A stretch of 64,000 nucleotides of DNA from Phlebopus portentosus (lineage: Eukaryota; Basidiomycota; Agaricomycetes; Boletales; Boletinellaceae). The stretch spans positions 1,736,001 through 1,800,000 of the forward strand of contig JAYXKI010000009.1 in the NCBI GenBank assembly GCA_037892935.1, read 5' to 3'. The notes beneath the pieces are model-generated. The model was given only the letters and a program-made list of their open reading frames with translations, did no database searches and was not told the origin of the DNA. Positions 58,253 to 64,000 of the stretch are shown one piece after another. How positions within the stretch are numbered: the first letter of the stretch is position 1; each line of letters starts with the position of its first letter. Both the position numbers and the translations under genes were made by a program.

Positions 58253-58645
58253 TTGATATTCATGTTACATGGCTTTATAGGAAAATCTGTGATAGCTGCC
58301 AGTGAATAGACTAGATGTCCTCGTTTCGGAATGATGCAGCACTTGGCTTCTGCATTGATTTATTGAAATGATTGTCTATTGTCATCTTTGCGCTCCGTTA
58401 TTCATATCCCGAATGAAATTTCGCATTTTACGTTGTGACTATTTAGGTACGGTACTGGATTAACTGAGCGGCTGGATCATCATTCATTAACTGAGAATCG
58501 AGTATATCACTTCGGAAGTGTCATAGGCCAGGTCTTCACAATAGTCAAGGACTCGTTTCCTGATCAGTTATTTGTATCTCGTGCATTTAGCACGACTCGC
58601 CTTAACCTGTACACTTCTGTGACATTCTTTACAGTAGAGAGATAG
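58253..58645. other. 3' region of the TPR-CHAT gene
   Basis: No frame of interest in this 393-base gap, which should hold the CHAT gene's terminator. Confidence 0.5.
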
Positions 58646-61600
58646 TCAGGCACCGATATGCACCATGTTGACCCATCGCTCAGCCATGATATCCACCCTG
58701 CGTCCGTTTGGTTCTTCGTCACCCCGATCCCGTAGCTTCAGTGCAGCTTGACGCATGCCCGCTGCAGCCCTCTTAAACCTAATTTCTCCCTCTTCCAAAT
58801 CCAGCATCATGTATGCATACACGGTCCGAACAAGGAAAGGACCATCCCTATCAAGCAGCTTCCACATTGTACCGACCACACTTCGGAATCCGCAGAACTG
58901 CATTGCCGCTGCAAGATGTAGTGCTTCATCTAGAGCAAATTTCGGACCCTGTTCGGCCGTATGACACGCAGAAAGAAAAGCGAATTCGGCATTTGGAAGA
59001 TCAGCCCGGGCAATATCCAGTAAAGTGAGCTTTCCTCCAGGAAGCTTGAGCGAGGACTTGAACGGTTCCTTGTCAAGTAGCCCGTGGCATGTGAAATGTA
59101 CCCATTGTGCCCCTGGAAGCAACCTGAGTACTGTTTCTGGAGTTGCGCGATCGTCAAGGAGTTGCTTATCGATGGGCCGGCGACTTCGACGGATCCAATC
59201 TCTTTCTTCATTCGCAGAGGGAAGTTTCGTGTCGGCAACGAAAAGCATCTTCTCCTGTCTGCTCTGGATACTAGATCGCGCATTGATGAGCGACGTAAGA
59301 GTTGGAGTGTACGACGAGATGTAGTCATCCAGCAGGTACTTTACACGACCATCTGCGCCTTCGTACGGACCTGCGGCATGAAAAGGAAGTGCAGAAAGTA
59401 CCGACGTAGGGCACCACCAGATGCGTGACCCTTCATTAACGCCGAATTCCTTGAGCTTTTGAACGACTTTCGAGACAACTCGGTCCCATAACATCTTCAT
59501 CACTCGTCGTAGTATGTCGTCGTACTTCTTGGACCGTAACCCGAATTTTTTGCGTCCTTGTATGAGTTCCTCATATCGCTTAATTGAATCTGAATAGAAG
59601 TCATCGTCCAGGGGAATGCAAACACATGGAGTTTCCTGGCCAGACGTGATGATAAGCGCATCGCACCGGAACTCGGAGTGGTTAAGCACGATGACAGGTC
59701 CTTCTGCAGCCACTTGCTGTAAGGTAATAAATGGAGCGGCCTTAAGAAAGTCCTCAAATCCATTTATTCGCCGTACTTCGTTTATCAATTCCTCCTGCTC
59801 GTCTGATAAGCGTCGCATTTGCGCCAATACTTCGTCGATTGAGTGCTGCTCCTTAGACAAGTTATTACTCTGAGCATCGAATCCATTCATGCCCGATCCA
59901 CTCATACGGGACTCGGACGACGTCATGAGTGCTTCCAGGCGACGGTTGCAACCCTGCAGTCTTTCTGCAAGCGATCCATTTATGTTCGAAAGCTGTTCAA
60001 GAGGCGTCCTAAGCCCGCGCATCTGCGACCACAGCAAAGCTCTTCCTTGCTCGAGAAGCTCGATGGCCAGAGTGAGGTCATGTTTATTGATAGCGTGTGA
60101 AGCTGCATTCAGTGCGAGCGTTTGATAGAGGCTGTTATTAGAAATAAACTTGTGTTGTGCGGACAGAGTAGGTCTAATAGTGAGTCCGCGCTGAAGGAGT
60201 GACATTGCAGTTCGATGCGCCTCAAGAAGAGTGTGGTGATCATAAGATCGCGCGATTGCCATCCATCTCTGCACAGTCTCAAGACGCCTCTGGAAACTGG
60301 AGAAAGTATGGGCAGTGCTCTGTTGCAAAAACTGAATGGATTCTTCAAGGTCATCGATGCGTGCATCTTTCTGGAAACGATGGTGGAGGAAATCGGAAAG
60401 GAACATCAATGATACAGAACGACCTGGGTGACCCTGTGGTTTAAGCTCCAGGGCGGCACGCTGAAGCACGATAGCTTCCTCAAGATCCTCGACCCTCCCT
60501 TTGTATTGGAAGAGTCTCAAAAGTGAAACTGCCAGATTGTCCAAGAACAAAGGATGATGCGGGTGACCCTTTGGATGAAGTTTCAAGACAGAACGTTCTA
60601 ATTTGATGGCTTCTTCGAGGTCTTCTATACTCCCGCCGTGTTCAAACCGAGTGGACAGGGCAGCCGCGTAATTGCCCAACGACAAATAATGTAGCGGATG
60701 GCTATCTGGTCGAAGCTCGAGGGCCGCGCGTTTCAATGAAATGGATTCCTCAAGGTCCTCCTTCTTCCGGTCGTGTTCAAAGCGCTTCCATACGGAATTT
60801 GCAAGATTCACCAACAACAGAGAACGATTCGGGTCACCCTCTGGTTGATGCTCCAGTGCAGCACGATTCAGTGTGATGGCTTCCTGAAGATCCTCCGTCC
60901 TCCCATCGTGCTCAAAGCGTGTTAACAAGAAGTTCGCTAGATTGCTCAAAGACAAAGAATGAAGTGGGTGCTCCTGGGGACGAAGCTCTACGGATGCACG
61001 GCTTAGTATAATGGCTTCCTCCAGGTCCTGCACCCTCCCTCCTTGTTCAAAGCGTGTCCACAAAGAGCTCGCGAGATTTCCTAAAGACGAAGCTCGATGT
61101 GGATGGCCCTCAGGTCGAAGCTCCAAAGCCGCATGTTCCAGCGTTATTGCTTCTTCAAGGTCCTCCATCCTTGCACAACAGATAAAATACGTTCGAAGGC
61201 AATTTGCGAGGTTGCCTAATGACAAAGAACGAAGTGCATGGCCCTGAGGTCGAAGCTCAAGGGCGTGACGGTTCATCAAAATGGCCTGCTCAATATCTTC
61301 GATTCTGCCACTGTGTTCAAAGCGCGCCCACAGACAGATCGCAAGATTATCCAATGAAGAAGAACGGTGAGGATGACCCTCCGCTCGAAGTTCCAGTGAG
61401 GCACGATTCAGCACGATAGCTTCTTCAAGATCTTCCATGCTTCCTAGGAGATTAAAGCGGGTTCGAAGGCAGTTTGCAAGATTCCCGAGCGACAAAGAAC
61501 GCTCCGGATGACCCTGCGATCTAAGCTCCAATGCGGCACGCTCCAGAGAAATGGCTTCTTCGAGCTCCTCTGTTTTCCCGCTGTGTTCAAAACATGTCCA

Positions 61601-62347
61601 TAGGGAGCTCGCAAGATTACCCAATGCTGAAGTACGATTCGGGTGACCCTCCGGTAAAAGGACTAGGACGGCGCGTTCCAGAGAGATGGCTCTATCAAGG
61701 TCGTCCATCCACCCTCGATGACCAAAGCGCGTCCGAAGGCAGTTTGCGAGATTGACCAATGTCGAAGGAAAATGCGGCTGACCCTCTGGACGGAGCTCCA
61801 GTGAAGCTTGCCCCAACTTGATGGCTTCGTCAAGGTCTTCCATCCTCCCTGAATGTTCAAAGCGTGTCCACAACGAGCGTACTAGATTGTTCAACAACAA
61901 AGAAATATGCGGGTAACCCACATGAGCAAGCTCCACCGCAGCGCGCTCCAACGATATGGCTTCTTCAAGGTCCTCCAATCTTCCTTTAGATCCATAGCGT
62001 GCTCGGAGAGTGTTTGCCAAATTGCCCAATGAAAAATAACGGTCCGGGTGACCCTCAGGCCGGAGATCCAGGGCATCCCGATTCAGCGAAATTGTTCTCT
62101 CGAGATCACCGGCATTTCCCCATCGCTCGTATCTCTTGTAAAGGAAAAGAGCAAGATCATGCAATGTACGAGCACAATCAGGATGGTCACGAGGACAAGA
62201 GTCCAGTGAGGATTGTTGCAAAGCAATCACCATGTCCAGGTCTTCCCGATTTCCTGATTGCTCAAAACGGGTCCATAATGAAAAGGCCTGATCTGAGAAT
62301 GATTGACTCTGAGATTGTGTGAGTGCTTCTGGCTGATCGGAAGGCAT
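58646..62347 (-). CDS. TPR-CHAT protein (caspase-like CHAT peptidase domain)
   Basis: Single exon, 1,233 residues from ATG 62,347; the longer frame begins at a TTG and is not needed. Residues 32-706 are 14 clear TPR-like repeats plus a degenerate 15th, each exactly 45 residues, with consensus G-R-x-E-D-L-E-E-A-I then R-A-A-L-E-L-R-P-E-G-H-P and L-G-N-L-A. A linker with L-L-E-Q-G-R-A-L-L-W follows. The CHAT domain (about 890-1,230) has W-W-C-P-T-S-V-L-S-A-L-P-F, then H1088 in H-F-T-C-H-G and C1128 in S-A-C-H-T-A, the catalytic dyad of the caspase/separase clan. Basidiomycete members are abundant and largely unstudied; prokaryotic TPR-CHAT proteases (Csx29) cut a partner on target recognition. 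It is cytosolic by sequence. Intact. Confidence 0.95.
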   Translation of the reverse strand: MPSDQPEALTQSQSQSFSDQAFSLWTRFEQSGNREDLDMVIALQQSSLDSCPRDHPDCARTLHDLALFLYKRYERWGNAGDLERTISLNRDALDLRPEGHPDRYFSLGNLANTLRARYGSKGRLEDLEEAISLERAAVELAHVGYPHISLLLNNLVRSLWTRFEHSGRMEDLDEAIKLGQASLELRPEGQPHFPSTLVNLANCLRTRFGHRGWMDDLDRAISLERAVLVLLPEGHPNRTSALGNLASSLWTCFEHSGKTEELEEAISLERAALELRSQGHPERSLSLGNLANCLRTRFNLLGSMEDLEEAIVLNRASLELRAEGHPHRSSSLDNLAICLWARFEHSGRIEDIEQAILMNRHALELRPQGHALRSLSLGNLANCLRTYFICCARMEDLEEAITLEHAALELRPEGHPHRASSLGNLASSLWTRFEQGGRVQDLEEAIILSRASVELRPQEHPLHSLSLSNLANFLLTRFEHDGRTEDLQEAITLNRAALEHQPEGDPNRSLLLVNLANSVWKRFEHDRKKEDLEESISLKRAALELRPDSHPLHYLSLGNYAAALSTRFEHGGSIEDLEEAIKLERSVLKLHPKGHPHHPLFLDNLAVSLLRLFQYKGRVEDLEEAIVLQRAALELKPQGHPGRSVSLMFLSDFLHHRFQKDARIDDLEESIQFLQQSTAHTFSSFQRRLETVQRWMAIARSYDHHTLLEAHRTAMSLLQRGLTIRPTLSAQHKFISNNSLYQTLALNAASHAINKHDLTLAIELLEQGRALLWSQMRGLRTPLEQLSNINGSLAERLQGCNRRLEALMTSSESRMSGSGMNGFDAQSNNLSKEQHSIDEVLAQMRRLSDEQEELINEVRRINGFEDFLKAAPFITLQQVAAEGPVIVLNHSEFRCDALIITSGQETPCVCIPLDDDFYSDSIKRYEELIQGRKKFGLRSKKYDDILRRVMKMLWDRVVSKVVQKLKEFGVNEGSRIWWCPTSVLSALPFHAAGPYEGADGRVKYLLDDYISSYTPTLTSLINARSSIQSRQEKMLFVADTKLPSANEERDWIRRSRRPIDKQLLDDRATPETVLRLLPGAQWVHFTCHGLLDKEPFKSSLKLPGGKLTLLDIARADLPNAEFAFLSACHTAEQGPKFALDEALHLAAAMQFCGFRSVVGTMWKLLDRDGPFLVRTVYAYMMLDLEEGEIRFKRAAAGMRQAALKLRDRGDEEPNGRRVDIMAERWVNMVHIGA
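60230..62254 (-). repeat. Tandem 135-base coding repeats (TPR array)
   Basis: Fifteen units of exactly 135 bases encode the TPR array of the CHAT protein; unit 1 starts at 62,254 and the last clear unit ends at 60,365. All are diverged at base level yet no unit has gained or lost a codon, showing selection on unit length rather than recent duplication. Confidence 0.9.
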
Positions 62348-63411
62348 GTCGACTCGGGTTGGGCGCTTGCGAGTGTTCAAAATTCAGGTAGACGAAGCAC
62401 CTGTCTTCCCTCCCGAGCAAATGGCAATTACTTCAGCAGTTTAGATGAACCAGTATGCATACAGATTAGTGATATCTCAAAAGTATTGGACACCCCTGAC
62501 ATACCTATTAACCTTGAAACACGGCAGTACAGAAGGGGTATCTGGTCCTATGTTGAGAGGAGTGGCAGATGTTGGGGGTACGAAGGAAAGAGGGATAGAG
62601 CACTGTTCGGATGATCATGATTGGGAGAATGCCTCATTCCCGGATCCACCGATTCATCCCTGATCACGTGTGCGGGTCTGAAGTGTTTAGTTTACTTTGT
62701 AAAAGACACGTCGGTTACATAGTTATGTAAGTGTTGACTCTGCACATCTATATGATATCTATCCGACACAACTTTTACTGAATCGAGGAAGTAGTATGTT
62801 GACTGGACATGAAAGTTTTTTCTTCTGTCGCGATGATGTGATCCGCCTTTGATCAAGTTTTCCAGTATCGAAGCGACCGCTGTTCATCGCCGGCGAGGTC
62901 AGGTCAGTTGATTCTGGAATTTGCATTTGCAAATCGGAGGCTTTATTTCTGTGATGAAGTTCCCATCATTGCAAACGGCGGATTTGAAATGCAAGAACTA
63001 TTTCTTGTACAGTACACGCATCGTTAGGTGCATAGTGCATACTGCTTGGAAGAGCGCCGGACCTGTTTTGCGGAAGGCGAGCGCTGACCCTGAACCGAGT
63101 GCGCTGTTATTCCCTCTGGCATCAGAAGGCGGGACAGGTTGAAGGGGGTTCCGCAAATCGGATTTCCGAATACTCTGCTTGCCTCTGGTAAGTTTCGGTG
63201 TACACGATGAGTTTGTGATTGCAGGAAGCAAGTACGAGTGGACAATTGAATTACGTGCCGCTCAGACCGTCGTGATCGTCAATATTTTGAAGTAGTCTAG
63301 TCTAGGTAAATATTGAAGTGAAGTAAACACAATATAATCTGGCCTTAGTCATATTTTCCCACGCGCTTCAGGTCCGAGAAAGGTCACGAATAATCAGAGA
63401 TTCGAGTCGCA
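62348..63411. promoter_or_regulatory. Divergent intergenic region, TPR-CHAT / small mitochondrial protein
   Basis: One kilobase without supported genes; several short frames on both strands overlap. A CACGTG is at 62,665-62,670. It should carry the promoters of both neighbours. Confidence 0.45.
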
Positions 63412-63900
63412 ATGCGAATACCACGACCAACACCGTATGCTCTTCGACCCACAGATCGGTATAGACCATCAGTAGTAGCGACAAGACTATATGCATCGAA
63501 GCCTACGAATGGTCCGAGAAAGCCCATCACTGTCACAGCGTCGCCTGTGAGCGACCCGCCGACGGATCCGCGTCCTCGATGGATGTTTTCAACAGCTGCA
63601 TTCCTGCGAATCACTCTAGTGCCAGGTGTGTACTCATTGCCAACTCATAAACAAACATTCTCCTGATAGTTGCATAGTGGGCTTGATTTACGCTATCTTT
63701 TATCATGATTTCGGCGAAGAAGATCATGTTTTCATGCCAGTTGCGTCTCAAGTTCATCTTCTATCATCATTGTTTGTTGACAGCTCCTTTAGCCTCGTAG
63801 ATGGTTACAGAAGCAGAAAGACTCTTTCTTTGCTTTGACTCCTGCAGAGAAAGATCTTGTTACGGATGCCGAAGTTGATGACGGGAAACGAGGATCTTAG
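63412..63900 (+). CDS. Small probable mitochondrial membrane protein
   Basis: Exons 63,412-63,625, 63,678-63,739 and 63,793-63,900 with GT-AG introns of 52 and 53 bases give 127 residues. In each intron a nearer AG would create an immediate stop, so the downstream AG (CATAG, TTTAG) is chosen. The N-terminus M-R-I-P-R-P-T-P-Y-A-L-R is arginine-rich, without acids, like a matrix presequence, with a possible cut near R-L-Y-A-S-K. Next come P-R-W-M-F-S-T-A-A-F-L-R and a single hydrophobic segment L-V-P-V-G-L-I-Y-A-I-F, then an acidic G-E-E-D-H and P-P-R-W-L-Q-K-Q-K. I do not recognise a named family; single-pass inner-membrane small proteins of this design are common. Confidence 0.7.
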
Positions 63901-64000
63901 GTGGTTGTCCGGCTTAGATATGAGATCCCCGTAACAGTTTTCGTTAGCATCTGATCATCACCAATTTTCATGCGTTCGTCGGTCCGTCCAGCATACCATG

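Noticed and set aside
60230..62254. Regular 135-base repeats as a CRISPR-like or satellite array
   Set aside because: They form one open frame coding for TPR helices and are diverged in sequence.
62348..62380. Extended N-terminus of the CHAT protein
   Set aside because: The extension begins with TTG; the first ATG at 62,347 gives a natural start.
23900..63000. All CACGTG sites as a Cbf1 regulon
   Set aside because: A six-base site is expected by chance about every 4 kb, so single occurrences prove little; only the twin TCACGTGA is kept as notable.
1..64000. tRNA or rRNA genes
   Set aside because: I saw no convincing cloverleaf or rRNA segment by eye; a tRNAscan run would settle this.

Overview
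The window looks like a chromosome segment of a filamentous basidiomycete, most likely an agaricomycete. The evidence is the dense pattern of 50-60 base GT-AG introns, two DUF6533-type membrane proteins, a Cbf1-type bHLH factor, a TPR-CHAT protein and an LTR/TIR transposon graveyard. No species can be named from the sequence alone. It splits into three zones.

Zone 1 (1-23,900) is AT-rich, extremely poor in CpG, and made almost wholly of dead transposons nested in one another. At least two Ty1/copia remnants lie on the minus strand. One is split inside its RNase H region by a 13.8 kb Ty3/gypsy chromovirus (3,368-17,188) with 1.6 kb LTRs, a perfect 5-base target duplication, a polypurine tract, gag with a zinc knuckle, protease, RT-RNase H, integrase and a C-terminal chromodomain. 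Its left LTR later received a 1,085-base foldback element (4,910-5,994). The termini of that element match the end of a decayed Tc1/mariner element with transposase at 20.4-22.5 kb. Two further TA-flanked TIR elements follow at 22.8 and 23.2 kb.

Zone 2 (24-31 kb) returns to normal CpG but is gene-poor. It holds an intron-rich aldo/keto reductase with a doubtful active-site junction, a conserved fungal protein of unknown function with a probable GC-AG intron, and about 4 kb with nothing recognisable.

Zone 3 (31-64 kb) is ordinary gene-dense DNA: an MFS drug/H+ antiporter-like transporter, the TPR subunit of TFIIIC, a class-3 aldehyde dehydrogenase divergent from an NHX-type Na+/H+ exchanger, two paralogous DUF6533 proteins flanking a Cbf1 orthologue, a CAT/condensation-fold acyltransferase, an Iml2/TTC39 protein, a deleted CHAT pseudogene, a possible F-box gene, an intact TPR-CHAT protease-like protein with about 15 repeats of exactly 45 residues, and a small probable mitochondrial protein.

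The genes do not form an obvious metabolic cluster. The items most worth a second look are the TPR-CHAT protein with its deleted relative, the twin TCACGTGA boxes upstream of the Cbf1 gene, and the foldback/mariner pair. I did not find a clearly new multi-gene system.
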